Shown: positions 17,031 through 27,017, numbered from the stretch's first letter. The stretch is 64,000 nt of DNA from JAKZRT01 sp965247915 (GCA_965247915.1 OZ252048.1:3534001-3598000), one strand, 5' to 3'. A program made the numbers and translations. The notes: generated by a model not told the origin, from the letters alone.

Positions 17031-17801
17031 TCAAACCCCGCGCAGGAAGTACATCGCAGTCAGAAAAATCCCGAAGCCGATGATGAACCACCTGAGCCAG
17101 AGCGCCGGGATTTTCTTGGAAAACGCGGCCCCCAGATAGCCGCCCGCGGTCGAGCCGACCATCATCAGCAAGGCCACCGCCCAGAGCACATTGCCGGTCA
17201 GCCCGAAGATCGCCACGGCGACCAGGCTGACCATGCCCGCGACCGCATTTTTCAGGGCGTTGGCTTCGTGCAGGTCTTCAAAGCCCGCCAGGATCAGGGC
17301 GGCCAGGGTGATCTGGCCCAGACCGGCGCCGAAATAGCCGCCGTAGATCGAAAAGACGAAGAGAAGGCCGAGCGAGGCGCGGTTGGTCCCGGCCTCGGTC
17401 GTGCTGCCGCTGCGAACCACGGCGCGGCGGAGCGCCGGCGCGCCTGCGAAAAAGAGCGTGGCAAGGCCCATGAGGTAAGGTACCGTGGCGGCAAATGTTG
17501 CGTTGCCCAGAAGGATCAGCAGGATCGCGCCGACCGTGCCGCCCGCCACCCCGATCAGAACTGGCGCGATAATGGCGCGGCCCAGCGCCCTGAGTTGGGG
17601 TCGCAGGGGGGGCAGGGCGGCGAAATTCGCGGGCGTCAGGGCGACCATGTTGGTGGTGTTGGCCACCAGCGGCGGCAGCCCGGCCCAGATCAGCATCGGG
17701 AAGGTGAAGAACGTGCCGCCCCCGGCGATGGCGTTGACCGCGCCGGCGACGATACTGGCTCCTAAAAGCAGAACAAGCGTTGTCGCGTCGAGGCCGCTCA
17801 C
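17031..17801 (-). CDS. TauE/SafE family sulfite/anion exporter
   Basis: 256 residues with about eight membrane segments. It has the duplicated TauE motif: AGAVNAIAGGGTFFTFPML near the N-terminus and the second half GGYFGAGLGQITLAALIL. The family exports sulfite, sulfoacetate or related anions; the substrate here cannot be told. The GTG start at 17801 overlaps the TGA of pcs (GTGA), so the two are translationally coupled. ogt is convergent. Confidence 0.87.
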   Translation of the reverse strand: MSGLDATTLVLLLGASIVAGAVNAIAGGGTFFTFPMLIWAGLPPLVANTTNMVALTPANFAALPPLRPQLRALGRAIIAPVLIGVAGGTVGAILLILLGNATFAATVPYLMGLATLFFAGAPALRRAVVRSGSTTEAGTNRASLGLLFVFSIYGGYFGAGLGQITLAALILAGFEDLHEANALKNAVAGMVSLVAVAIFGLTGNVLWAVALLMMVGSTAGGYLGAAFSKKIPALWLRWFIIGFGIFLTAMYFLRGV

Positions 17802-18493
17802 AGCCGCTCGCCATAGATCACCTGCTGCGCGGCCCCGGCTAGGGCCAGATAGACCGAGGTGGCGACCAGACCCAAAAGCGCCCAGCTTTCGGGCGCGAAA
17901 TCGACCCAGGCCGCCCAGCCGGCAAAGATCGTCCAGGCCAGGGTCGCGGGCAGCGTCACCGCCCGCCAGCGTTCGGTGCGCACCGGGTGGACGAATTTGA
18001 TCGGCAGGAACATGGCGATGGCGAGCGTGATCACGATGCCCAAGATGACCCAGAAATTCGGATGCGCGGCAAACAGCACGATCACCGCCATGTTCCAGCA
18101 CCCCGGAAACCCGGCAAAGGAATTGTCGCGGGTTTTCATGCGGGTATCGGCGAAGTACATGGCGCTGGCGAAGGTGATCACGATGATCGCAAGCCACCCG
18201 GTCCAGCCCGGCAGGAGCCCCGACTTGAAAAGCGCGAAGGCGGGAATGAACACGTAAGTCAGATAGTCGATGATCAGATCCAGCAGCACGCCGTCAAACA
18301 CCGGCGCGTTTTGCTTGACGTCGTAGCGGCGCGCCAGCGGTCCGTCGATGCCGTCGACCGCGAAGGCCACCACCAGCCAGAGAAACATCAGGCTCCACTT
18401 GCCCTCGACGGCGGCCAGCATGGCCAGCATCGCGAAAACCGCGCCGGTCGCGGTCAGCAGGTGAACAGCCAAGGCCTTGTGTGCAGCGCTCAT
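17798..18493 (-). CDS. pcs: Phosphatidylcholine synthase
   Basis: 231 residues, integral membrane. It joins choline and CDP-diacylglycerol to phosphatidylcholine. The CDP-alcohol phosphotransferase signature DGx2AR(x)8Gx3Dx3D is visible: DGIDGPLARRYDVKQN, then FDGVLLDLIIDYL. Pcs is characteristic of alphaproteobacteria that live with eukaryotes. ATG 18493 (MSAAHKALAV) is chosen over the in-frame GTG 18520, whose extra residues show no similarity. Coupled to the TauE gene downstream. Confidence 0.92.
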   Translation of the reverse strand: MSAAHKALAVHLLTATGAVFAMLAMLAAVEGKWSLMFLWLVVAFAVDGIDGPLARRYDVKQNAPVFDGVLLDLIIDYLTYVFIPAFALFKSGLLPGWTGWLAIIVITFASAMYFADTRMKTRDNSFAGFPGCWNMAVIVLFAAHPNFWVILGIVITLAIAMFLPIKFVHPVRTERWRAVTLPATLAWTIFAGWAAWVDFAPESWALLGLVATSVYLALAGAAQQVIYGERL

Positions 18494-18567
18494 GGGGCGC
18501 TCAATAGCCGGTTCGGGCACGGCGTTAAAGCGCGAAAACCGGCGGTGCCGTGGCGCGGATTTCGCTT

Positions 18568-18656
18568 CATCGTTTCAAAAATACTTGCGCGAGGGGTGTG
18601 GAAAGGGGCAGCGCCCATTCCCGCCTTTGGCGACGCCGCAGGCGGCGCAATCCGGA
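18568..18656. repeat. Palindromic repeat family A copy 3
   Basis: Reverse orientation: tttcaaaaatacttgcgcga then GGGGCAGCGCCC-type arms and CGACGCCGCAGGCGGCG. More diverged than other copies. Between the pcs start and the xerC end. Confidence 0.45.
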
Positions 18657-18668
18657 CCCGAAACCGAG

Positions 18669-19601
18669 CTAGCGGCGCGGATGGGCGCGGTCGTAAACCT
18701 CCATCAGGCGGGCGGTATCGACGCTGGTATAGGCTTGGGTGGTTGACAGCGAAGCATGGCCCAGAAGTTCCTGGATGGCGCGCAGGTCGCCGCCGGCGCT
18801 CAGCAGATGCGTGGCAAATGAATGCCGCAGCGCGTGCGGCGTGGCGCTGGCGGGCAGGCCCATCTGCGCGCGCACCTGCGCCATCACCTTCTGGACCGCG
18901 CGCGGGTTCAGCGCGGCGCCGCGCACGCCGCGAAACAGCGGACCGTCGGGTGTCAGATCGAAGGGGCACAGGGCGACATAGCGCGCCACGGCGTCGCGGG
19001 GCACGGGCAGCACCGGCACCTCGCGGTCTTTGTCGCCTTTGCCGCGCACCCGCAGCGCCGCGCCCAAAGGATGCGCCGAAGCGGTAAGGCCAAGCGCTTC
19101 GGAGATCCGCAAACCCAGACCGTAAAGCAGCGTCACCACCGCAACATCGCGGGCCCCGACCCAGGGCGCGGCCGATTGTTCGCCGACCCGCGCCAGAAGA
19201 TCGGCAGCGCTTTTCTCGGTCAGCGCGCGCGGCAGTTTCCGGCGGAACTTGGGCGACCGGGTGCTGAGCACCGCGGTGGCGTCGAAACCGTCGCGCTCGG
19301 CCAGCCAGCGGTAAAAGCTTTTGACCGCCGAAACCTCGCGGGCCAGCGACCGCGCGCCGACCCCGCGCCCGCGCTCGGACGCCATCCAGGCGCGCATGTC
19401 GCCAAGCCCGATCCGCGCCAGCGCCGCGCGGCCCATGGCATCGCCGCCGTGATGGCGGGTCAGAAACGTGAAAAACCCCAGAAGATCAGCGCGATATGCG
19501 ACCTGGGTGCTCGCCGATGCGCGCCCCAGGGCGCTGAGCCCGCTCAGCCAGTCATCCAGCGCCGCCGCAGCGCCAGGAGAGATCGCGGTCAGTTCAGCCA
19601 G
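18669..19601 (-). CDS. xerC: Tyrosine recombinase XerC
   Basis: About 310 residues. With XerD it resolves chromosome dimers at dif. Catalytic residues: Arg in LGLRISEALGL, Lys in RGKGDKDREVP, HxxR in TPHALRHSFATHL, His in GHASLSTTQAYTSVD and Tyr in the same motif. The SAM-like N-terminal domain is complete only if reading starts near 19601 (AELTAISPGAAAALDDWLSG). That stretch has only CTG codons, no ATG/GTG/TTG; the first ATG (19436) would cut off half the domain. The CTG overlaps the DUF484 stop, as expected for coupling. Confidence 0.85.
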   Translation of the reverse strand: MAELTAISPGAAAALDDWLSGLSALGRASASTQVAYRADLLGFFTFLTRHHGGDAMGRAALARIGLGDMRAWMASERGRGVGARSLAREVSAVKSFYRWLAERDGFDATAVLSTRSPKFRRKLPRALTEKSAADLLARVGEQSAAPWVGARDVAVVTLLYGLGLRISEALGLTASAHPLGAALRVRGKGDKDREVPVLPVPRDAVARYVALCPFDLTPDGPLFRGVRGAALNPRAVQKVMAQVRAQMGLPASATPHALRHSFATHLLSAGGDLRAIQELLGHASLSTTQAYTSVDTARLMEVYDRAHPRR

Positions 19602-20290
19602 CGCCGCATCGACCGCTCGAAGACGCCGGCAAAGAACGTCAAGAGATCGGTCCCCTGGTTGGGTTTGAACATATGCGGGTCTTCCGAGGCCATCACCAGC
19701 ATGCCGGGCAACCGGCGCGGCCCGAGGTTGAGTTTCAGGCAGGCCTCGGACCGGACCCAGGCCCCGGTGTCCCCGTAAAGCCGGTCGTCCTGAACCCGGG
19801 TCTGGCGTAGCACCACCTGCCGGCTTTGGCCCGCCGCGCCCACGTAATCGGCCACGAACCCGGTCTCGGCAACCGTCAGCACGTCGCCCAGACGCTGCAC
19901 CACCGGGTCGTCGCCCGACTGCATGGTCTCCAGCACCAGGCGTATGGCGTCGACCCGGAGAATGCCGGCAACCTCGTCGCCGAGCGATTTCACGAACCCC
20001 TCGAAATCGGCCGGGTCGTGCAGCGCCAGCACCGCGCGGTGGATCTGATTTGTTCCGGCAAGGTTTTCATAAGCCGCCGCGATCACCGACCGGTGCGTGT
20101 CTTCCAGACGATCGAGCCGCGATTCCAGCCGCTCGATGGCGACGCCGCGAAAATCGACGACATTGCCGCCCATCTGGGCCGAATTGGCTTCGGCCAGCGC
20201 GCGCATGATGTCGCGGTCTTCCAGCACCGCGCCGGGGTCGGCGATGATGCGGTCACGGACCGCGGCCTCAATTTCCGGCTTTCCCGGCAT
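19589..20290 (-). CDS. DUF484 family protein
   Basis: 233 residues with a GAF-like fold in the family. Opening IEAAVRDRIIADPGAVLEDRDIMRALAEA with FRGVAIERLESRL is the DUF484 N-terminal helix pair. Role unknown; the gene commonly sits directly upstream of xerC, as here, with overlapping ends. ATG 20290 is preferred over 20320 because AAGGGCG lies 7-8 bases upstream. Confidence 0.85.
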   Translation of the reverse strand: MPGKPEIEAAVRDRIIADPGAVLEDRDIMRALAEANSAQMGGNVVDFRGVAIERLESRLDRLEDTHRSVIAAAYENLAGTNQIHRAVLALHDPADFEGFVKSLGDEVAGILRVDAIRLVLETMQSGDDPVVQRLGDVLTVAETGFVADYVGAAGQSRQVVLRQTRVQDDRLYGDTGAWVRSEACLKLNLGPRRLPGMLVMASEDPHMFKPNQGTDLLTFFAGVFERSMRRWLN

Positions 20291-20347
20291 CAGCGCGCCC
20301 TTCAAACTTGCATTCCGCATTCAGAGATAGACGGAAGCGGCTTCAAA

Positions 20348-21001
20348 TTAAAGGATTTTCTGCCCGGTCTTTTCCCAGTCTGCCAGGAACGCAGCCAGCC
20401 CTTTGTCGGTCAGCGGATGGCTGACCATGGCCTTTATTACCCCCGGCGGCGCGGTGATCACATCGGCCCCGATGCGCGCTGCGTCGGTGATGTGGTTGAC
20501 CGTGCGGATCGAGGCCGCCAGAATTTGCGTCTCGTAGCCGTAGTTGTCATAGATCGTCCGGATGTCGGCAATCAGTTCCATTCCGTCGAGGTTTATGTCA
20601 TCGAGCCGCCCGAGAAACGGCGAGATGAACGTGGCCCCGGCCTTTGCCGCAAGGATCGCCTGATTGACCGAAAAACAAAGCGTGACATTGACCATGCGGC
20701 CTTCGCCGGTGAGCACCTTGCAGGCTTTCAGCCCGTTCCAGGTCAGCGGCACCTTGATGGCGATATTGTCAGCGATCTGGGCCAGTTTGCGGCCTTCGGC
20801 GATCATGCCATCGGTATCGAGCGCTACGGTTTCGGCGCTGACCGGGCCGGCGACCAGATCGCAGATCTCTTTGGTCACTTCCGATATGTCGCGGCCCGAT
20901 TTCAGGATCAGCGACGGGTTGGTGGTGACCCCGTCGACCATGCCCAAATCGTTGAGTTCGGCGATGGCGTCGATGTCAGCGGTGTCGACAAAAAATTTCA
21001 T
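20348..21001 (-). CDS. tal: Transaldolase, small (TalC/fructose-6-phosphate aldolase type)
   Basis: 217 residues. It interconverts sedoheptulose-7-P and glyceraldehyde-3-P with erythrose-4-P and fructose-6-P in the pentose phosphate pathway. Opening MKFFVDTADI, DGVTTNPSLI, the Schiff-base lysine in NIAIKVPLT and GATFISPFLGRLDD are all present. The small length is that of the FSA/TalC subgroup. Divergent from priA with a 90-base spacer. Confidence 0.9.
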   Translation of the reverse strand: MKFFVDTADIDAIAELNDLGMVDGVTTNPSLILKSGRDISEVTKEICDLVAGPVSAETVALDTDGMIAEGRKLAQIADNIAIKVPLTWNGLKACKVLTGEGRMVNVTLCFSVNQAILAAKAGATFISPFLGRLDDINLDGMELIADIRTIYDNYGYETQILAASIRTVNHITDAARIGADVITAPPGVIKAMVSHPLTDKGLAAFLADWEKTGQKIL

Positions 21002-21091
21002 GGCGCGCGGTGTCCCCGGATGGCGTGGAATTTGGCCGAGTTCTAGCCCATGGGTCGGGGCGCGAAAACCCCAAAGCGGGCGATCGCCGCC

Positions 21092-23281
21092 ATGACCGGT
21101 TATTTTGAAGAAGGCGGGCTGATCGCGGTGCTGACCACCCAGCCGCTGGACCGGCTTCTGGATTACAAGGCCCCCGAGGGCGGTTGTGCGGCAGGGGCGT
21201 TTCTTGAAGTTCCTCTGGGGCCGCGCAAGGTGCTGGGCGTGGTCTGGGGGTCGGGCGAAGGCGGCTTTGACCCGGCCAAGATCAGATCCGCGATCCGGGC
21301 GCTGGACGTGGCCCCCATGTGCGCGCACATGCGCGAGTTTCTGACCCGCGCGTCGGAATACACCCTGACCCCGATGCCCGCGATGCTGCGGCTGGCCACC
21401 CGTGCGCCGGGGCTTTCCGACCCGCCGTCGATGCGCAAGCTCTATGGGCCGGGCGGGGCTGCGCCCGCCCGAGTGACGCCGGCGCGCGCCAGGGTTCTGG
21501 AGGTGCTGGGCGACTATGGGGGCCTGCGGTTCACGCTTGGCGAGCTGGCCGCCGAGGCCGGTGTCTCGACCAGCGTCATCAAAGGGCTGGTAAAACTTGG
21601 CGCGGTGGTCGAAGAGGCGACGCCGCGCGACCAGCCGTTTCCAGCCCTCGATCCGCGTACCTCGGCGTGCGATCTGACCGGCGAACAGACCGCGGCGGCG
21701 GCGGCGCTGCGCGCCGGTGTGGCCTCGGGCGATTATGGCACCACCCTGCTGCAGGGCGTGACCGGATCGGGCAAAACCGAAGTTTATCTCGAAGCGGTGG
21801 CCGAATGTCTGGCCCAGGGGCGGCAGGCGCTGGTGCTGTTGCCCGAGATCGCGCTGACGGCCGAGTTTCTGACCCGGGTCGAAGCGCGGTTCGGGGCGCG
21901 GCCCGCCGAATGGCACTCGGGCGTGACCATGACCGAACGCCGCCGGGTCTGGCGGATGGTCGGCCAGGGCGGCGCGCAGCTGGTGGTGGGCGCGCGGTCG
22001 GCGCTTTTTCTGCCGTTTCGCGAGCTGGGCCTGATCGTCGTCGATGAGGAACACGACACCAGTTACAAACAGGAAGACGGCGCGATCTATTCGGCCCGCG
22101 ACATGGGGGTTTTGCGGGCCTCGGTCGCGGGCGCGCAGGTGGTGCTGGCCTCGGCCACACCGTCCTTGGAAAGCTGGGCCAACGCGCAGGCGGGCAAATA
22201 TGGCCGGCTCGAGCTGACCATGCGATTCGGGCCCGCGGTGCTGCCCGATATGCGCGCCATCGACATGCGCGCCGAAAACCTGCCCGCCAGCCGCTGGATT
22301 TCGCCGCGGCTGGCGCGCGAGGTGGAAAAACGGCTGGGTCTGGGCGAACAATCGCTGATTTTCCTCAATCGTCGCGGCTATGCGCCGGTCACGCTGTGCC
22401 GGGCCTGCGGCAACCAGATCGGCTGTGACAATTGCGACGCGCGGCTGGTGGAGCACCGGTTTCTCAAACGCCTGATGTGCCATCAGTGCGGTGCGACGCG
22501 GCCGATTCCGCGCCTCTGCCCGACCTGCGGCGCCGAAGACCGGCTAGCGCCCGTGGGGCCGGGGGTCGAACGGCTGGCCGAAGAAGTGGCCGGGCTTTTC
22601 CCCGAGGCGCGACTGAAAGTCCTGTCGTCCGATCTGTTCGCCTCGACACGGGCGCTGCGCGAGGCCGTCGCCGAGATTGCGGCGGGTGCGGCGGACATCA
22701 TCATCGGCACCCAGATGGTGGCCAAGGGGCATAACTTTCCGCTGCTGACGCTGGTCGGCGTGATCGACGCCGATCTGGGCCTGCAGGGGTCGGACCTGCG
22801 CGCCGCCGAGCGGACGTTTCAGTTAATGCGCCAGGTGTCGGGGCGCGCCGGGCGGGTGGAAAAGCCGGGGCTGGCGCTGTTGCAGACCTACCAGCCCGAG
22901 CATCCGGTGATCCGGGCCATTCTCAGTGGCGATCAGGAGGCGTTCTGGGCGGCGGAGGCGGCCGAGCGTCAGGCCGCCGGAGTGCCGCCTTATGGGCGGC
23001 TGGTGGGCGTGGTTCTGTCGTCGCCGAATGTGCAGGAGGTCTTTGAACTGGGGGCGGCGATGGCGCGCCAGGACGGACCGCTTCGGGCGGTCGGCGCGCG
23101 GGTCTACGGCCCCGCCCCGGCCCCGGTGGCGCGGATCAGGGGGCGGCACCGGGTGCGGCTGCTGGTCAAGGCGGCCAAGGGGGCGGCGGTGCAACCGGCG
23201 CTGGTGACCTGGGTCGGGCAGTTCAAGCTGCCGGGCACGCTGCGGCTGTCGATTGACATTGATCCGCAGAGTTTTTATTGA
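21092..23281 (+). CDS. priA: Primosomal protein N' (replication restart helicase)
   Basis: 729 residues. It reloads the replisome at stalled forks. N-terminal 3'-DNA-binding domain (VLTTQPLDRLLDYKAPEGG), then a superfamily 2 helicase with Walker A GVTGSGKTEVY and VVDEEHDTSYKQ. The zinc-binding insert has eight cysteines (CRACGNQIGCDNCDAR, CHQCGA, CPTCGAE), and QMVAKGHNFP follows. ATG 21092 gives the usual alphaproteobacterial start MTGYF; the upstream ATG 21050 adds 14 non-conserved residues. Confidence 0.94.
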   Translation: MTGYFEEGGLIAVLTTQPLDRLLDYKAPEGGCAAGAFLEVPLGPRKVLGVVWGSGEGGFDPAKIRSAIRALDVAPMCAHMREFLTRASEYTLTPMPAMLRLATRAPGLSDPPSMRKLYGPGGAAPARVTPARARVLEVLGDYGGLRFTLGELAAEAGVSTSVIKGLVKLGAVVEEATPRDQPFPALDPRTSACDLTGEQTAAAAALRAGVASGDYGTTLLQGVTGSGKTEVYLEAVAECLAQGRQALVLLPEIALTAEFLTRVEARFGARPAEWHSGVTMTERRRVWRMVGQGGAQLVVGARSALFLPFRELGLIVVDEEHDTSYKQEDGAIYSARDMGVLRASVAGAQVVLASATPSLESWANAQAGKYGRLELTMRFGPAVLPDMRAIDMRAENLPASRWISPRLAREVEKRLGLGEQSLIFLNRRGYAPVTLCRACGNQIGCDNCDARLVEHRFLKRLMCHQCGATRPIPRLCPTCGAEDRLAPVGPGVERLAEEVAGLFPEARLKVLSSDLFASTRALREAVAEIAAGAADIIIGTQMVAKGHNFPLLTLVGVIDADLGLQGSDLRAAERTFQLMRQVSGRAGRVEKPGLALLQTYQPEHPVIRAILSGDQEAFWAAEAAERQAAGVPPYGRLVGVVLSSPNVQEVFELGAAMARQDGPLRAVGARVYGPAPAPVARIRGRHRVRLLVKAAKGAAVQPALVTWVGQFKLPGTLRLSIDIDPQSFY

Positions 23282-23377
23282 GACCCCCCCGGGATCGATA
23301 CCCAATTCGTTGATATAAAACGCTAAAAGTGTCCAAGCCGGCGCAAGGCCTGAGTTTCCTGCCCGCCGGGCCAGGGG

Positions 23378-23836
23378 TCAGCGCCGAACGTTCAGGGGCA
23401 CCGTGATGCCGAAACTGATGATCGCATCGACCTCGGCCCCGTCGCCGGGGAAGACCTGTCCGAATATTTTCCCGACCCGCACTTGCAGCCCGCCAAGCGG
23501 GATCACGTCGCCCAGGTGGACCGGGAAACGCCGACCGTCGACCGGATAGAGCGCCAGCCCGGCGATGGCGTCCAGCGCGAAGTTTTCGGCGCGCACCAGC
23601 GGCCAGCCCAAAAACCCCGCGACCGAGATCCGGTCGTAGCTGTTGTAAAAGGCGCCCAGGTGAAAATTGGTGTTCCGTTCCCAGGTGGCGAAGACGCCGG
23701 GGTTGAATTCGTTGAAATCCGAGCTTGGGTTGACGTGAACCGACCCGACCGTGAACGACAGCCGGTCAGGCCCGGCCATTGCGGGCGGCGCGAGGGCGAA
23801 AATCAGACCCAGCAAGCTGAGAATTTGGCGGGGCAT
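23378..23836 (-). CDS. Hypothetical exported protein
   Basis: 152 residues. A signal peptide of about 21 residues (MPRQILSLLGLIFALAPPAMA, cleavage after AMA) is followed by a beta-rich chain with alternating aromatic/hydrophobic residues: GSVHVNPSSDFNEFNPGVF, YNSYDRISVAGFLGWPLV, ALDAIAGLALYPV, ISFGITVPL. This suggests a small beta-barrel or lipocalin-like outer membrane protein. I do not recognise a named family. It is convergent with priA and divergent from the broken MFS gene. Confidence 0.6.
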   Translation of the reverse strand: MPRQILSLLGLIFALAPPAMAGPDRLSFTVGSVHVNPSSDFNEFNPGVFATWERNTNFHLGAFYNSYDRISVAGFLGWPLVRAENFALDAIAGLALYPVDGRRFPVHLGDVIPLGGLQVRVGKIFGQVFPGDGAEVDAIISFGITVPLNVRR

Positions 23837-23980
23837 GGGCGCGGCCTCAATCGAATTATTTTGACCGGACATTAGCGTCGGAAGGCCCCCGGTCAACGGC
23901 GCAGGCGTTGCGGCGCGGAAGGGGCGAAAACTTGCCGGAAAACCCTCGTCAAGCTGGTCTGACAGGCGTAAGGCTGCGCC

Positions 23981-25287
23981 ATGTTTGCACGCCGCTCTTT
24001 GCCGCTGGCCGAGGCCAAGAACTTGCCGATCTGGCGCCGGCCGGTGGCGTTGCTGGTGCTGTTTGCGGTGGCGATGCCGCTGGCGTTTTCGACCTGGTCG
24101 GCGCTTTTGAACAACTTCGTGATCGAGGCGGCGGGGTTTACCGGGCGCGAGATCGGCTGGCTGCACAGCGTGCGCGAGATACCCGGGTTTCTGGCCGTCG
24201 GGGTGATTGCGATCATCATTTTCATCCGCGAACAGGTGCTGGCGCTGATCGCGCTGGTGCTTTTGGGGGTGGCCACGGCGCTGACCGCGCAGTTTCCGAG
24301 CCTTGGCGGCATTCTGACCATCACCATGCTCAGCTCGATCGGCTTTCACTATTACGAGACGGTCAACCAGTCGCTGCAGTTGCAATGGCTGAAAAAGGAC
24401 CGCGCGCCGCAGGTGCTGGGCATTCTGATGGCGGTCGGGTCGGGGGCGACGCTGGTGGCGTATCTGCTGATCGTCGCCACCTGGGAGACCTTCAACCTGA
24501 GCTATAACTTCGTCTATATGGCTTCGGGCGGGCTGACGGTGGCGCTTGCGATTTATTGTGTCTTTGCCTTCCCGCATTTCGAGGCCCCGCATCCGCAGAT
24601 CAAGAAGATGATCCTGCGCCGCCGCTATTGGCTTTATTATGCGCTGGAGTTCATGGCCGGGGCGCGGCGGCAGATCTTTGTCGTGTTCGCGGGTTTCATG
24701 ATGGTCGAGCGCTTCGGGTTCGCGGTGCACGAGATCACCGCGCTGTTTCTGATCAACCTGGTCGCCAACATGATTTTCGCGCCGCTGGCGGGCCGCGCCG
24801 TGGCGCGGTTTGGCGAGCGCCGCGTTCTGGTCGTGGAATATGTGGGGCTGGTCGCGGTGTTTCTGGCCTACGGCGGGGTCTATTTCTTTGGCTGGGAGGT
24901 GCTGGTCGCGGCGGGGCTTTATGTGCTCGATCATTTCTTTTTCGCGCTCGCCCTGGGGCGCAAGACCTATTTCCAGAAAATCGCCGGTTCTGGTCGTGGA
25001 ATATGTGGGGCTGGTCGCGGTGTTTCTGGCCTACGGCGGGGTCTATTTCTTTGGCACCCGGAGATATCGCGCCCACGGCCGCGGTGGCTTTTACGATCAA
25101 CCACATTGCGGCGGTGTTCCTGCCGGCAGGCCTTGGGTATCTGTGGCTTTATTCTCCGCCTTTGGTCTTTCTGCTGGCCGCTGGAATGGCATCTGCGTCG
25201 CTGGCGTTGTCGCTGATGATCCCGCGCCACCCGGGGCCGGGGCGGGAAACGGTGCTGTCTCGCGGCATTGAGGCCGCGGCCGAGTAG
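23981..25287 (+). pseudogene. MFS transporter, broken by a 69-bp templated duplication
   Basis: About 430 codons with some twelve hydrophobic segments and no recognised substrate motif. The frame is intact from ATG 23981 to QKIA (24985). There a 69-base copy of 24824-24892 is inserted as 24987-25055, leaving a net change of about 68 bases and a frame change. The C-terminus (APGDIAPTAAVAFTINHIAA) continues in the +2 frame to 25287. The truncated product would lose the last two or three helices and gain a basic tail. Confidence 0.75.
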
Positions 25288-25339
25288 TTTTTTGACCAGC
25301 GAGCGACTATATCAGGGGCACCGCCACGAAAGGATGCTC

Positions 25340-25993
25340 ATGTTTTCGTTAAGGACGAAAAAGACCGGAATGCTGGACCGGGCCGACGCCCTGCCGGGGC
25401 GCGGCGCGGCGTTACCGACGGCCGAGACCCATTTCATCAGCGGGCACCCGCTGAAGGCCGGCCTGCCCGAGGGCATGGCGCAGGCGATGTTCGGCATGGG
25501 CTGTTTCTGGGGGGTCGAGCGGATGTTCTGGCAGGCGCCCGGCGTCTGGCTGACCATGGTGGGCTACGCGGGCGGCTTCACGCCGAACCCGACCTACCGG
25601 GAGGTTTGCTCGGGTCAGACCGGCCACAACGAGGTTGTGCGGGTCATATATGACCCGGCGCTGGTCAGTTTCGACGACCTGTTGCGGGTCTTTTGGGAAG
25701 GCCATGACCCGACGCAAGGCATGGCCCAGGGCAACGATCGCGGCACCCAGTATCGGTCGGGGATTTACACCTATTCCGAGGCGCAAGCCACCGCCGCGCA
25801 TGCCAGCCGCACGGATTTTGGACCACGGCTGGCCGCGGCGGGATACGGGGCGGTCACGACCGAGATTGTCGCGGCGCCCAAGTTTTATTTCGCCGAGGAT
25901 TATCACCAGCAATACCTGGCAAAGACCCCGGGTGGATATTGCGGGATCGGCGGCACCGGCGTGACCTGCCCGATCGGAACCGGGGTTGAGTGA
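25340..25993 (+). CDS. msrA: Peptide methionine sulfoxide reductase A
   Basis: 217 residues. It reduces methionine-S-sulfoxide in proteins. The active site is MGCFWGVERMFW, with GYAGGFTPNPTYREVCSGQTGHNEVV and EDYHQQYLAKTPGGYCG; the last cysteine can be the resolving Cys. ATG 25340 lies 7 bases after GAAAGG (25328-25333); ATG 25334 is also possible. Follows the broken MFS gene. Confidence 0.92.
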   Translation: MFSLRTKKTGMLDRADALPGRGAALPTAETHFISGHPLKAGLPEGMAQAMFGMGCFWGVERMFWQAPGVWLTMVGYAGGFTPNPTYREVCSGQTGHNEVVRVIYDPALVSFDDLLRVFWEGHDPTQGMAQGNDRGTQYRSGIYTYSEAQATAAHASRTDFGPRLAAAGYGAVTTEIVAAPKFYFAEDYHQQYLAKTPGGYCGIGGTGVTCPIGTGVE

Positions 25994-26145
25994 GCGGTTG
26001 GGTCTCTCACAGTGTGTTGCGGCGATCGGTTGAACCCGCCGGACGAAGCGGACGTTGACGCGCCGTCGAGCAATTATCGGCTTCGGACCAATACAGCCCT
26101 TCGCAGGGTATGATTTGGAAGCGGCCTTCGGTCGGAAACGAAGCC

Positions 26146-27017
26146 CTACTGGGCCCAGGGTCGGCGTCCTTCGATCAAATCGGCCACTTCGGCATAAACC
26201 TCGGTAAGAAAATCCATGACGGCGCGCGCGGCGGGATTTGTACATCTCGACATGTACCACGGCCCAGACATCATAGTAGTCTACAGGCTCCGGCAGAACC
26301 CGGCGGAGCAACGGATCGGCATCACCCACAAAGCAATCTACCAGTCCGATGCCGATCCCAGCACGGGTAAGCGCCAGGATATGACCTTCTGTATTGCCGC
26401 GCGCCACAATCGGACTTCGCGGAAACAGTTCGGGGAGGAACTTCGAGAAACGCGATGATTCACTATCCCTGGGGTAGTCCGATCATCGGTGGCGCGTCCC
26501 CAACCTCGAGACCAAGCGCTGCATACACGCCCAGGGCCAGACGACCGAGACGACGGCCAACGGCATCTGGATGGGTTGGCTTGGTCACGCGCACTGCAAT
26601 GTCGGCCTCGCGCCGTGACAAGTCCAGAATCTCCGCGCCCGACGAGAATGTCAGCACCAGCCCGGGATGACGCGTTAAGAGCCGCGGCAATTTCGGGATG
26701 ATAAGTGCGTTGAACATCGCATCCAGCGCCGTGACGCGAACTAGGCCTTCAATGCGCCTGTCACTGCCGTCGACCTGGAGTGACAGCGACATCGACATGC
26801 TTTCCATTTCCTCGGCGTGGGCTATGGCGATCTGGCCGGTGTGCGTGGCGATGTAACCATCGCCGGTTCGGTCGAAGAACCGCGAATTCAACTCTTTCTC
26901 GATGGCAAGAATGCGGCGGCCGACCGTTGTCGGGTCCACGCCAAGGGCGCGCCCGGCTGCGGCCAGAGTGCGGTTGCGGCCGACCTCGAGCACAAATTTC
27001 AGGTCATCCCACTTCAT
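26146..27017 (-). pseudogene. LysR-type transcriptional regulator with two frameshifts
   Basis: About 290 codons. The N-terminal winged helix (MKWDDLKFVLEVGRNRTLAAAGRALGV type) and the start of the effector domain are in one frame to about 26480. After a one-base shift the frame resumes as SRFSKFLPELFPRSPIVARGNTEG and runs to VVHVEM near 26240. A second shift gives NPAARAVMDFLTEVYAEVADLIEG and a TAG at 26146-26148. All three parts together make a normal-length LysR protein. It is divergent from the SnoaL-like gene, the classic place for an LTTR target. Confidence 0.8.
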
